Source: Blastomussa wellsi (Eukaryota > Cnidaria > Anthozoa > Scleractinia > Plerogyridae). From it: DNA of 64,000 nt. Position numbers and translations under genes: made by a program. The stretch spans positions 31,965,698 through 32,029,697 of the forward strand of contig OX393561.1 in the NCBI GenBank assembly GCA_947652115.1, in the 5' to 3' direction. This document shows positions 47,710-58,744 of this stretch, in pieces. The notes under the pieces are model-generated. The model saw nothing but the letters and a program-made list of their open reading frames with translations, made no database searches and was not told the DNA's origin. Positions within the stretch are counted from its first letter, which is position 1. Each line of letters begins with the position of its first letter.

Positions 47710-48543
47710 TCTTCTTAATACTGATTACAAAATAGCAACAAAAGCTATTGCAAATCGAATAAAACTAATACTCCCAAGCCTTATTAACCACGATCAAACA
47801 GGATTCCTAAAAGGCAGATTTATAGGTGAGAATATCCATCTTATTGATTGTATTATACAATATGCCACCGAAAAGAGTATCCCAGGTTTGCTGCTATTTA
47901 TAGACTTTGAAAAGGCATTTGACTCTCTTGAATGGTCCTTCTTGCTCGGAACACTGAAATCTTTTGGTTTTGGTGCATCTCTTATTAACTGGGTAAAAAC
48001 GTTTTACAGCAAAACCGAAGGCTGTATTCTGAACAATGGTTGGGCGAGTAACAATTTTGAGATCCAAAGAGGTGTTAGACAAGGCTGCCCCCTCTCATCC
48101 TACTTATTCATCCTAGCCGCAGAAGTTTTAGCAACAGCAATCAGGAGCAATACTAACATAAAGGGTTTTACTGTTAATGATGAAGAAATCAAAATAAGCC
48201 AATATGCTGATGACACAACACTTATTCTGGATGGGTCGTGTGAATCGCTCCTTTCATCCCTCGCAATGCTTGACGATTTCAGCAGAGTATCCGGCCTCAG
48301 ACTCAATGACAAGAAAACGGAGGCTTTATGGATTGGTGCAGGTATCGGCAACGATAAAATTTTGCTACCAGGAAAGGACCTTCAATGGCCAAAAGATAAA
48401 GTGAAAACTCTAGGATTGTGGATTTCAACTGACCCGGAATTATCTGCATGCTTGAACTTCAATGAGAAACTAGAAAAAGTTAAGGAAGTCCTGAGATGTT
48501 GGAAATATCGCAGACTCAGAGAGGGTGAGAGAGGGTGTAGCAG
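47690..48543 (+). pseudogene. LINE reverse transcriptase fragment (L1/Tx1-like)
   Basis: The frame from about NWRPITLLNTDYKIATKAIA shows the L1-type order: HDQTGFLKGRFIGENI, LLFIDFEKAFDSLEWSF (first catalytic Asp), QRGVRQGCPLSSYLFILAAE and the catalytic YADD at 48,203. It ends abruptly in arginine-rich codons where the GAGAGAGGGTG minisatellite motif begins. Both ends are missing, so it is a remnant. The group differs from the CR1/L2-like copy at 28.8-30.5 kb. Confidence 0.85.
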
Positions 48544-48547
48544 GTTT

Positions 48548-48785
48548 AGGCTCATTGGCAAACTTAGTGAGTGAAGTGCACCTTTCTCCTTCCTTCTATC
48601 ATCAGTGGGGAAGAGAGTGTTCACAATGTTAAAGAGGAAAGGAAACCTCTCGGCAACATTGTTCACAAGACCAACAAAGATCTCTTCATTGACACTAACT
48701 TCCTCTGCACTTCTCAATCCAAAATTTAAACTTTTGGACAACATCTCTACCTCTTCTGTAAGTTTAGCTTTTTCTGAGTGAGAGA
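48548..48785 (-). repeat. 238-bp duplicate of a transposase-like segment
   Basis: It appears identical by eye to 47,096-47,333, in the same orientation. It is flanked on both sides by the word AAAAAGTTAAGGAAGTCCTG and the following reverse transcriptase end (48,473-48,544 and 48,784-48,858), so it is spliced into a duplicated LINE segment. Confidence 0.85.
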
Positions 48786-48836
48786 AAAAGTTAAGGAAGT
48801 CCTGAGATGTTGGAAATATCGCAGACTCAGAGAGGG

Positions 48837-49248
48837 TGAGAGAGGGTGTAGCAGGTAGAGGGATGGTATAGCAGGTGAAGAGAGGGTGTAGCAGGTTGAG
48901 GGAAGGTGTAGCAGGTAGAGTGAGGGTGTAGCAGGTAGAGGGAGGGTGTAGCAGGTGAAGAGAGGGTGTAGCAGGTTGAGGGAGGGTGTAGCAGGTAGAG
49001 AGAGGGTGTAGCAGGTAGAGGGAAGGTGTTGCAGATAAGGGGAGGTTGTAGCGGGTAAAGGGAGGGTGTAGCAGGTAGAAAGAGGGTGTAACAGGTAGAG
49101 AGAGGGTGTAGCAGGTGGAGGGAAGGTGTAGCAGGCAGAGGGAGGGTGTAGTAGGTAGAGGGAAGGTGTAGCAGGTACAGGGCAGGTGTTGCAGATAAGG
49201 GAAGGTTGTAGCAGGTAAAGGGAGGATGTAGGGAGGGTGTAGCAGATA
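48837..49248. repeat. 20-bp minisatellite (AGAGGGAGGGTGTAGCAGGT)
   Basis: About twenty imperfect units of GGGAGGGTGTAGCAGGTAGA. The first units grade out of the CAGACTCAGAGAGGGTGAGA end of the LINE fragment. Minus-strand open frames over it are repeat by-products. Confidence 0.93.
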
Positions 49249-49749
49249 AGAAGTCGTGCATTAGTTCTGAATTGGTTAGAGGGCAACACATAAAATAATA
49301 AAAGCCGTCATTCCTATCTCTTTTTAATAATATTTTATTCTGCATGTTACATCACAATAATTACAAAACCGCAACGACTACTAATACGATACTTACACTA
49401 TTTACAATACAATACTTTTACTACTGGCATATATTACAACCTACGCTTAAAATCCCTATATTTTATACCGACAGTCGCAATGGAGAGTTCAACTTCAATA
49501 TCATCGAGGAGCAAACGAATTCACGAACTAAGCAGCAACAGCAGACGCCTAGAATCCTCCTTTGCAAAGAAAACAACTTGAAGCCAAAGAGAAACGAATT
49601 TAGTCGACAACTTAGTCGAATTTAGAGCTGACATTGTTCTCTTGGAATCCAAACTTCTTGCTAAAATTAACATTAAACCAAGTGTAAATTTCGGCTCTGT
49701 CGAAGAAACGTTGGTATGTGTTGTTTAATATGTGTTGTGTTGTTTGAAT

Positions 49750-50392
49750 ATTTTGGGCCGTTAAGAAAACCATGATCGGATCGGACCGGACCGGACCGGA
49801 CCCGACAGGACGGAAAACCAGGATCGGATCCCAAAATACGGATCGCCATGGATTCCCGCCAAAATAGTCACGTGACACCTATCGTTTCTCGAAGATGGCG
49901 CAGAGAGAAGAAAGTGAAATTTAGTTGTGATTTTATAGTGTCATTTCTTTTTGAGTCAATATGGCCGAAGATTAAAAGTGTTTATCTGGTAACAATATGT
50001 TGTTAATCCTAACTACATTTAAATAATCTCTGTTTCTAGTGGGAGAGATCACGCAAGCACAAATCAGGACAAGACATCGGTTTAATGTTAATCAGTGTTA
50101 CTATGGCTGTACATCTATGGGAGAATTGGCAGCATTATCTGTATCAAACGGGACATTATTATGACCTCTTGTAGTTCGAATATATATCGGCTTGTTTGCA
50201 TGGTTTAAACATTGAGTAAATATAGACACTGAACACAATCGTGGATGATGGCTATTTTGGCGGGAATTTATAGCGATTTGCATTTATTGGATCCGATCCT
50301 GGTTTTGTCATTTGGGTTCCGTCCAGTTCGATCCGATCCCGTCTGGTCCGATCCAATCCGATCCGATCCTCGTTTTGTTAACGGCCCAGAAT
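49750..50392. repeat. inverted-repeat element with GATCGGATCGGACC pentamer arms
   Basis: ATTTTGGGCCGTTAAGAAAA at the left faces TTTTGTTAACGGCCCAGAAT at the right. Both arms carry runs of GGATCGGATCGGACCGGACC-type words, and inner blocks TTCCCGCCAAAATAG and CTATTTTGGCGGGAA are also inverted. Confidence 0.8.
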
Positions 50393-50695
50393 AGCGCCTA
50401 ATTCTCAACCAATGAGGTCGCAGGAAAGGGATACTTAGTTCATTGTTTTGCACTGACCCGTAAAATAGGTCGACAGATATCAAATCGGACGGGGTATTTG
50501 ATTTGACAGCTGTCAATTGACCATAACATGGATTTCCAATTCCAAAGATGTAAGCTGATAGGCTGACAAGGTATTGACAAGGCCACCATTTTGTGCTTCG
50601 TCGTCGTCGTCGTGATCGTAGGGCGCACGCGCCCGCGACCCATGCCACTGACCATGTCGACCACGAAAACTTGAATGCATGGTTCTCCTACTTCT

Positions 50696-51480
50696 TAGAC
50701 TGTTCACCGCCGCTCTATTTTTTCAACGCAAAAGAAAGCGCGCGGGCAAAAAAAAACACAGAGAGCGATGCGCAATGGGGTGGGGGCGGGGAGTGAGCGA
50801 AAGACTTATTGCTGTTATCGCCTTGTCGTTATCAGCTCCGCCCCTTGACCTATTAATCAAATCGGACCAGTAAGATTTGAGCGGTAAATGGCTTGTTTAA
50901 TTGGCTTAAGTATCAGTTGGCAAAACAACAACACGTGAAACAGAATTAGAACAACAGGAGCGTTCGTTGTTGAGGATGTTTCGAGGATGTTGTCTGAGAC
51001 AAAGCCTACACAATTTATCATATATATAAGACTTTTTTCCGAAACCGGTCGGCAGAATCGCCACAACGTCCTTCGACTGAAGGAGATGTTTCATGGCGTC
51101 TTTCTGTTCATCTTTGAACGACGACACGTGAGGGAATCTTTCTAGACAGAAATCTATGAGCCGGTCCATCACGATATCACAACGGCTTTCGAGTGATGAC
51201 AACTGCTTCAAACGCGCCAGGAATCAATCATGATCGGCCGTTGTCTAGGAGATGACACTTTTGTCGCCTTTCAACTAATGGGAATTTTCCGTTTCTGGAG
51301 AAACGGGGAATTCACTTTTTCTCAAAGATGTCCACAGTCCGTCTATTTTGTTTTTTGGCTCCCCACCCCTACCCCTTCGTGCCTCACGTTTTGCGCCGGA
51401 GTCCAGTTCTCTCGTGATTCATTCACCGCGTTCGCCGATCGAGGAAAAATACGAAAAAATAGCGGACTGTGAACAGTCTA
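50696..51480. mobile_element. GACTGTTCAC inverted-repeat element carrying a helicase fragment
   Basis: The ends TAGACTGTTCACCGCCGCTC and AGCGGACTGTGAACAGTCTA are inverted, and TA occurs at both outer borders, suggesting a TA target duplication. The interior holds a minus-strand helicase-like fragment. Another left end lies at 23,423. Confidence 0.65.
50857..51211 (-). pseudogene. broken helicase N-terminal fragment (RecQ-like)
   Basis: On the minus strand the frame reads CLERFPHVSSFKDEQKDAMK then KDVVAILPTGFGK, the Q-motif region and Walker A of a superfamily 2 helicase of RecQ type. In the run of A directly after Walker A the frame shifts by one; the shifted frame continues KSLIYMINCVGFV to a stop at 50,857. 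Only the first 100 or so residues of a helicase core are present, without a DEAD/DEAH motif. It is therefore a captured or residual fragment. Confidence 0.6.
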
Positions 51481-52110
51481 CCTATTTCTATGCATGCACA
51501 ATTTTCCTTCTCCTATGCCTATGGTGCTCCGCTGGAGCTCCGCTAAAAAGTATCATTTTCGCCTCAAGCCCAATGTTTAGAAATGTCTTCTGTACCGACT
51601 TTAGTTAATTGCGGATGGCTACTGTGTCTCTGAAAATAATCATCAATGGATAATCATAATTTCCAGTTGAACTTCGATATGAAATTCCCGCAGTACTTCA
51701 GCTGAGCTTATTTTGCGCTAGCTTCACGTGAAGACGTATAGTTGCTCTCTTTGTTTTTTCGTCTTGTGCTTTTGCTTCTAGCTTACCTTCAACTTTAAAT
51801 CCATTGTTTTTGTCTACATTCTTCCCATTTATAACCAAGACTGATTTTTATCTCTCAAAACTGTTTGTTTAGCGTGAAACGTTTGCTGTTTGCTCGTACG
51901 CACCTCGATGGTTTTCCCGCGACAAAAGGTCTGAAGGTAACCTGATTAGTTGAAATTCATCGGATGACGGAGCATGAACCAATCAGCTGCAGGGCCGTTA
52001 ATGCAAAAGCGGCCCGCATTGAGTCATTTTCGGCCCGCTTATCGCCTGTTTTCACGAGGCCGGATTTCAGTTTGGCCCCGTATAATGATATAGATAATGA
52101 ACAATACCAA
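51481..52110. other. unassigned intergenic stretch
   Basis: No repeat boundary or exon is clear. A GCGGCCCGC word occurs near 52,010 in a slightly GC-richer patch. Confidence 0.35.
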
Positions 52111-52296
52111 ATTGCCCATTTCCGAGTTCTATTTTGCCTCAGCGTAAAACGAGTCTAAGTGCGAAATCATTCATATGAAAATGTGTTTTACCTCCATCAT
52201 TCTCACGGAAACAAGCTTCTTTCCATATGAATATGAATAGTTCGCACTTAGCCTCGTTTTGAAACTGAGGGAAAAGGGAACTCGGAAATAGCCAAT
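52111..52296. repeat. MITE, family A
   Basis: The ends ATTGCCCATTTCCGAGTTC and GAACTCGGAAATAGCCAAT are inverted. AAAACGAGTCTAAGTGCG and CGCACTTAGCCTCGTTTT pair inside. Confidence 0.85.
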
Positions 52297-52299
52297 TGA

Positions 52300-53621
52300 A
52301 CCACAACATGTATACGATCTATATAACCCTGTCGACGAGTAAAATTCTACTGATGTTTTTCAAGAAAATCCACAAATACAATTTCTAAAATTACCATAAA
52401 AGAGGACGCTTTAAGGAGACTAATCTTCAATTTCTTCAATGTTTGGAGTGCACGTGTTCACGACCAAGGTCTTTTTCGATCTTATGACTGATAACTCCAC
52501 GCATTTCTTCTGCAAGCCTTGCCGTACCAAACGCCATCCATCACCTCCTTTAACGATGTTAAAAACGTTGATTTGGTTGATATCTCTGCGACAGAAAAAC
52601 TTTACAACGACATTTAGGTCCAAGCGTTTGTTCGCAACGCAGTTTAGGTGTGATTAAATATGAATAACTTAATATTCATGTTCAAATCCAGCCAAAGACC
52701 AGAATCCTCCAGTTTCTTTTTTTTCGTATGAAATTCAGATTATTCACCGATTGTCTACCATTTTCACTGTCAATACAACCACAGACTGCCTTTGCGATAC
52801 TAAGTTATGGGAAGCGAGATTTTGCAGAGGCAGAGGGTCGTAAGACAGAGATAGGGGAAAGATGCACGCGTCGCCCAAGGGGAGGTGGGAGGGGCAAAAA
52901 ATCTCACACTGGACCAGAACGGCGTAACTTGGCGAAAGAGACCGAAAACCAGAGAAGGTTTGCTTAAATAAGCAAATGAGTTCCCTGGGGACTCGAATAG
53001 CATTGTCTCTTAAGGATACCGGCGTTGCGCGCAGGCTAAATCCGTGGTTATTTTGACAGTGAGAATAGAGGACTTTTCATAGCCTAATCTCACTACGAGG
53101 TGGTTTAGAGAATTCGGGACAGTTACGCAAACCCGAGATGCAGTAAAGGGTTTGCATAACTTTCGATAATTCTCCCAATCCCCCCAGTGTTTAGGTGACG
53201 CTATGTAAACACGGAAAAAGTGCTTTTATAAAGTATTTCCCAAACATAGGGACATGCGAATCTAAAACATGATAACCGCGTTTTACATACTCGTATTCGA
53301 CCAATAAGAGCGTGCACATGAAAAGTTATTTTAAAATCGGCATGGAATATTCATTATCGTCCCACATTACTTGTCAGTGATAAACAATTCGTTGTCTGTT
53401 TACTTAAATGAACATACTACAAGTAAATAAATTTCCCTCTCTGAAACAACCTTAGTCTATGCATAAGAATTAGGCTTCTCCATTTTACATTCCCCACCGG
53501 AAGTGCAAAAACTGCTCAACATTAAGTCAGTGCAGCAATGAACTGTGTTCTTTTCCAAGCGTTCTGTTAACTGCAGTCTTCCTTACTTTAACGGACACTC
53601 AACTGAAGACCCCATGACAAG
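52300..53621. other. unassigned intergenic stretch
   Basis: Several short open frames lack splice sites or a family signature. I support no gene here. Confidence 0.35.
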
Positions 53622-54038
53622 TTAACCAAAAAACTGCGTCCAGAAAGAAACAATCTCAGCCTCCTTAACAGTTCTTTGAACTGGTTTTGTCGCCTTTTTC
53701 GAATTCTTGCCAGTCGGTGGCGTAGCGCCGCAAAGTGCCTCTTCCCATGGCGTATCTCGCAGAGTAGATTTCCCGTCGAAAGCAAGTGAAATCTTGATTG
53801 GCTGAGGCTGAATTCGAGTGACATCTTGGCTTCTTGTTTTCTGTTGATCTCCGTGCGGAGTTTTGTCACTTTCCTTGGGTTCAACACAAACTACCAGCTG
53901 TGAAAGTGTTTGTGATTGTCCATGAACCACGTCAAGGAGGTCATCGTTTCCTTGGTCTTCGCTTGACGCTGAAGCCGTGCCTGGGCTCGTAATCCTTTGT
54001 GGTCCTAAGACTGAATCTGTTTGGACGTTCTGTTCCAT
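53622..54038 (-). CDS. hypothetical protein of 138 residues
   Basis: A minus-strand open frame with ATG at 54038-54036 and a stop at 53622. It is rich in Ser, Thr, Gln and charged residues (for example SASSEDQGNDDLLDVVHG and KKATKPVQRTVKEAE), with no membrane segment, and looks disordered. An AG (TTCATTGCAG) lies just upstream of the ATG, so it may be a downstream exon. I recognise no family, and no polyadenylation signal is obvious. It may be a chance frame. Confidence 0.3.
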   Translation of the reverse strand: MEQNVQTDSVLGPQRITSPGTASASSEDQGNDDLLDVVHGQSQTLSQLVVCVEPKESDKTPHGDQQKTRSQDVTRIQPQPIKISLAFDGKSTLRDTPWEEALCGATPPTGKNSKKATKPVQRTVKEAEIVSFWTQFFG

Positions 54039-54949
54039 AGTAATCTGCAATGAACTGCCAGTTGCCGCACTTACAAAGCTCCTTTGAACTCAGGAAATCT
54101 GACGAAAATACAACTCTTTACTTTGAGTTTGAGGCGCAGATCACACAGTTAATAGCGTTGTTTGAGGGATTCTAAACGTGCTTTGATCTTAGTAATTGCT
54201 TCCTTCAATGAAAGCGACAAAAAGTCACTAATTAAGCTAAGACAATTAGTTTTGCACTCCATTGTAACGACCAGCCAGCAATCTGCATAAATTACACCAT
54301 TATTGGCGTGGTTTGTTTCGGAAGACCAAACACGAAAAGAGAAACGATTTTTCCTCTTTCTTCTTAATTGTTGCTTCAAGTATAACCTAACTAAAGGAAC
54401 TATTAAAGGATTAACCAAAATAGTGACTTGTTTTCGAATAATCTGACTGTTTTAGGATCCGGCATTATCACTATAAATATTTCAATTTATTCATGATTAA
54501 CTTTAAGCAATTCGGAAAACTGTCTTCGAGAGCTGGTGTATTTGAAAAAGATGAACAATTGAGTACTACCATGAACATTAAGCGGTTACATTCATAATCG
54601 ACCCCAAACTTATAGGACCAAAAGTTGTTTTTTCAATCGGTTGTGTTTTCTATTCATATTTTGAAATGTTGTGTTATTGCTTGGCAGGTACTTCGTCGGT
54701 TTTATTTTGGAACCCACGAAAGCAAGAAAGAAATGCCTTAAAACAGGCTTTTATGCTCACTTTGGTTCAGTTTAATTTCGTACTTATAGCTATATTTTTA
54801 TGCAAAAGGCCAAATGTATCGACATTTAATACAACAGATTACCAACAGAAATAATTTTGCCTTTCTGTGTTTATTTTTGTGGCGTTGGCTTACTTAACAC
54901 TAATCTGCCTCTCCCCCAAATTGTTTATTTGTAATCTGCTAAATCTAGA

Positions 54950-55022
54950 AGACACGTGACCAGACCAAACCAGGGTATCTCTCTCTACGGGTGGGAAGAA
55001 GAGAGACCCTGGGAACGAGGTT
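54950..55022. repeat. short element ending CCCTGGGAACGAGG
   Basis: AGAGAGACCCTGGGAACGAGG also appears as AGACCCTGGGAACGAGG at 15,198. It looks like a conserved repeat end adjoining the fold-back element at 55,040. Confidence 0.4.
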
Positions 55023-55039
55023 GCCAGCAAAAAAGTATG

Positions 55040-55365
55040 CATTCTCGTCCCCATAGCCCTTTTCGTTTCTTTTAGCCGGCAGGGCCTTGGCACGAAAAAC
55101 GAAGTGCTCTGGGGACATACGATTTCCAGTCCGAGATTCTAGGACATCCGGACTTCATGTATATAGCATTGATGTTTCTACATGTTGTGTGTTGCAATAA
55201 GGCGGCCGACGAACATTTTGACTTTTGTTTAAGATTTCTTTGTTCTCAACAGCCAATAAAAAAATTCGAATTTTTTTGAAAATCGTATGTCCCCAGAGCC
55301 CTTCGTTTTTCGTGCCAAGGCCCTGCCGGCTAAGAGAAACGAAAAGGGCTATGGGGACGAGAATG
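55040..55365. mobile_element. fold-back element, CATTCTCGTCCCC family, 9-bp target duplication
   Basis: CATTCTCGTCCCCATAGCCC at the left faces GGGCTATGGGGACGAGAATG at the right. The stem continues through TAGCCGGCAGGGCCTTGGCA and AATCGTATGTCCCCAGAGC. The 9-bp duplication AAAAGTATG flanks it (55,031-55,039 and 55,366-55,374). Confidence 0.88.
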
Positions 55366-55424
55366 AAAAGTATGGAGCTTCGTTTTAATGGCTAAATCTA
55401 TATATCATCCCTTTACTATTTAGC

Positions 55425-55620
55425 CGTTTCTCACAATGACTGGGAACTACCGGATAAATCTGATTAGTTAAAATCGATATTGACCGCGATCTAGATTTTC
55501 CTTTCTAGACCTGCTATACATTCGGTGGTAAGCAAGTTAGAAAAAAGAATGTAAAAAATGACATCTTTCTTTTAGAAATATTAAATGGAAAAGCTCGATT
55601 AGCTTTTTAGTTATTCTGAG
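55425..55620. repeat. dispersed repeat with ATCGATATTGACCGC core
   Basis: Second copy of the repeat at 720-1020: AAAATCGATATTGACCGC is exact, and the CTAGATTTTCCTTTCTAGACC block is diverged. Confidence 0.6.
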
Positions 55621-56456
55621 TAAGCGTTACCTATTTTTGTATCAATATATCGTTGTGAATAATGTTTAACTTTTCTTAATTTGGTAATAAAGCTTGTTGT
55701 TGGCGAGATTGTTAAGACCAATTTCCAATTCCCTCGGTTCTAACAGGCAAAACGTCACTGAAGTTTACTGACTTTATTTTGACTAACTTGACATTCCAAT
55801 CAATCTATCTAGTCTTCTTGTCCATAAGTCCATTATTCGTGATTCGTCGTTTCTTCGAGTGAATCGCACTCACCATCGCGCAGAATGCCGCGACACATCC
55901 GGGACTTAAATGTAGAGTCCGCGGGAGATTTTAAATGCAATCAGGCTGCCCGATGGTCAAACAATAAAGAAAATGACCAGAAAATGGCCGACAACGCATA
56001 CTTGTTTAGAGTTTACGTGCTTTATACTTGTGTTTTGTAGTGGTTATCATATGGATTTTGTAGATGAGACATTGATGGAATAAAGGAAACATTTTTTGAC
56101 ATGTTACGAATGGTGGATTTAGTCGTTTTCTTTACCTGAATTTGGTCCATTTCAGGGAAAATACTGTATGAGGAAATATTTGGAGTATGAATTTTTCTCC
56201 TTCAACATGCCCTTCATAACGGCTATCGTACGGCTTTGAATGTATATTGTTTAAGGAAGCTTTATGCCAAGTTTCAACGGAAAATGATGTTTCAAACTGG
56301 TCGTTCTGTCCAACTTTCGAACACTCGTGCCGATCTTTCAGCTTCGTTCGCTTCGGAGACTAGAAGAACAATACAACGAACTCTTTTGAATTTCCCGGTA
56401 GAATATTAATATATGCTAAGCTCCGCCTCCGCAAACAATAGGACACACGCCGACGC

Positions 56457-56463
56457 TATAAGG
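56457..56463 (+). promoter_or_regulatory. TATA-like box of the 172-residue gene
   Basis: TATAAGG lies 110 nt before the ATG at 56567, a plausible spacing for a short 5' UTR. Confidence 0.45.
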
Positions 56464-56566
56464 CATTGAAATTGAGAGGTGATAAAATGAATAACTTAAC
56501 CATCTTAATCGGCTTTGCGTGAGTTGCAATTAACACGAACTCTCGTGTTCATCGCAAATTTTTAAC

Positions 56567-57472
56567 ATGTCGTCTGTGCAAGACATGCAGCGCGTTGATC
56601 GGGAGCTCTGTTTAGAGCTCATTGAATCCCCGATTAACCCCGCTTTCTTGCACATGTCCACCCCACTAAAAGGCTACGACCCAATGTTTTATCTCCAAAT
56701 AAACGGCGAGGCTCTCTGGCAGTGGCGCGTTGTCAAAAAACAAAAACAAATGTTTGAAGTGCTTCAAGACAACTTGTTCCAACTTGGCTACAGACTATCG
56801 TCGTCTTGCAAAGATCGTGTGGGGGTCCTCATCTATGCCAGAGTGAACTATCTTACAAAGAAGGTCCAAAGCCTTAAGAGCAACGTAAGTCGTCGCGCAT
56901 TGAGATCGAACTTCTGGTGTAGCATTGCCCTCCATCCAGATGAAATCAACCAAGCACCTGCAGACATCATCGCCAGCCTGAAAGAAACAGAAGAGGAACT
57001 GGTTCGTGAAAACCAAACACTGAAGAAAGAACTTGAAGGTAAGGTTTAATCATTCTTGAACTGAAGAACACTGCAGTGCGGGCAGTGCAAATGTCTTGAC
57101 TGTACGATTTAAACGCTTTTTTTTCAACAAAAACCAGTATGAGCGATTTGAAATGACGAGAAATCAAAACAAAAAGGCAACGTATTGAAAAACGAACAGC
57201 CAACAATGAGGGAGCTGAGGGCCAGACGTCAGTAAAGTGTACGTATCCTAATTATCGATTGGGAAATTTTTCAGCTGGCTCTAATCAACTACTACCGAAG
57301 TGATATAGAGGATTTTAGGCCTTCCTTTCTCTTCATTTCAATACAGTAGTTTCATTCATTTAGTAATTTGTATAATGTGCCGTTTTAATTTATTGTTTGA
57401 TTAATTGAAGTTTGTTCTGTTTCAGAATCTCAGACGGTATTCGGCGATTCCAGAAATGTCACGGCTTTGTAA
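56567..57472 (+). CDS. two-exon gene for unrecognised 172-residue protein
   Basis: Exon 1, 56567-57038, ends at GAAG|GTAAGG; exon 2, 57426-57472, follows TTCTGTTTCAG and ends with TAA. Phases agree. The protein begins MSSVQDMQRVDRELCLELIE, contains a globular-looking middle with Trp and Tyr residues (GEALWQWRVVKKQKQ, SNFWCSIALHPDEIN) and then a Leu/Glu/Lys-rich helix (SLKETEEELVRENQTLKKEL) that should form a coiled coil at about 138-157. The last 15 residues are on exon 2. No signal peptide, membrane segment or known domain is recognised. A TATA-like box, short UTRs and an AATAAA 35 nt after the stop make it a compact complete gene. It may belong to a coral-specific family or be an accessory frame of a mobile element; I cannot tell. 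Confidence 0.75.
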
Positions 57473-57506
57473 TGTTTTTTTTTTTTTAAAATGAACCGAA
57501 TTTGTG

Positions 57507-57512
57507 AATAAA
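57507..57512 (+). promoter_or_regulatory. polyadenylation signal of the 172-residue gene
   Basis: AATAAA lies 35 nt after the stop codon at 57470-57472. Confidence 0.7.
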
Positions 57513-57790
57513 ATATTTGAGTTTTTGATATGGTTCTTGCTTTTCTTTGTTGTAAAATTATTCACAAGAGGAAAAGATGGGGACGAGAAGAGTAATAAAG
57601 GGAATTAGAAACATCGAGGGACTTTTGTTGGTCATTGGCTTTTTATATTGCTGTCGGTGGCTTCTGTCTCGAAACGAACTTGAACCAAATCAATGAACAA
57701 ATGAAAGTTAAAAAGTAATTTCTGCCTCGACTTTTCTCCCTCTAAATTTGCCGCAATGGTAACATGAAACCCTTCGCATTGATCACAGAC

Positions 57791-57796
57791 TTTATT
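57791..57796 (-). promoter_or_regulatory. polyadenylation signal of the convergent minus-strand gene
   Basis: AATAAA on the minus strand, about 50 nt after the stop of the exon at 57,845-58,136. Confidence 0.6.
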
Positions 57797-57844
57797 AGAT
57801 TTGGTGGCTTCTAAAGAAGCCGTTTTGATTATGCAGCAGTAGGC

Positions 57845-58136
57845 TTACTGCTGTCGTCCGGCGAAATAACTCTTGGAAAACTTGATCTGAACTTTCTCCA
57901 CTGGGCGAGAAGCTGTTTTGCGGCCTTGCTCATCTAAGAAGGTAGGTGACTTGCCAAGAAACAGCTTCAAGTTGACTGGAGTGTTGACGCGACATCCTCC
58001 GCCTGTAACCGTTAAACATTTCCTCAGGGAAGAACCAAGGCCTGCTGCTATCAGCTCCTCTTCGGTGGCAAGGTACGCGCTCCCACGCAGGTCGGACGGC
58101 AAGCCAGGAAACATTGCTCGCAAAACATCGTGCCGC
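57845..58136 (-). CDS. last exon of unrecognised minus-strand gene
   Basis: The exon opens after an AG at 58,137-58,138 (TTCTACTTAAAG) and stays open for 97 codons to TAA at 57,845. It reads DVLRAMFPGLPSDLRGSAYL, then EEELIAAGLGSSLRKCLTVT, then KLFLGKSPTFLDEQGRKTAS and ends KSYFAGRQQ. The composition is coding-like, and a polyadenylation signal follows. Upstream exons on this strand were not found between here and the Penelope-like element at 58,694, so the gene may extend beyond it or be truncated. It could alternatively start at the internal Met encoded at 58,123. It converges on the 172-residue gene with about 280 bp between the two signals. Confidence 0.55.
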
Positions 58137-58693
58137 CTTTAAGTAGAAATGTCATTTTTATTTTTTCCACCGTCGTACGAATAGAAAAGACCTGTCCTTG
58201 ATTTTAACGTGCAGACTACGTAAACCGATCGAGTAAAAGACAGCGTCTAATGAACTGCTTTGACCGGTCGAGTAAAAGAAGACAACGATAAAATAGATGC
58301 AAGTGTTAAGCGCACCGCACTTTCCATTTGACAACGCTTTGGAAGTAGAATTATATTTTTATGGGAAAACTTTTGTCTTCCGCGCTCAAACCATTGCGAG
58401 TGTGACATGTCAACACAAAAAAGAGAGAATGCCGCTGCACACGCCTTTGATGACAAAAGTCTTTGTAAAGAGCGTAGGCCGCAATTAGAGCGCTTTTGTT
58501 AACTTTATTACACCTTCGAAATTACTTCACACATCAGGACCGTTTGATTGACAGCCACCGATTCATTGCCGAGAACAGTCGGAAATCCGAAAGCTTAATC
58601 TAGCCATTACTATTCCGCGTTGGGCACTGCAAGTACATGTCGCGAAAGACAATAGAATTCTGCGCGATGCACAAACTAGAACGCATTACAAGT

Positions 58694-58699
58694 GAATAG

Positions 58700-58744
<45 letters not shown>

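Noticed and set aside
48747..49345. Minus-strand frames rich in Tyr, Leu, Pro and Thr repeats
   Set aside because: They lie over the 20-bp minisatellite and are by-products of it.
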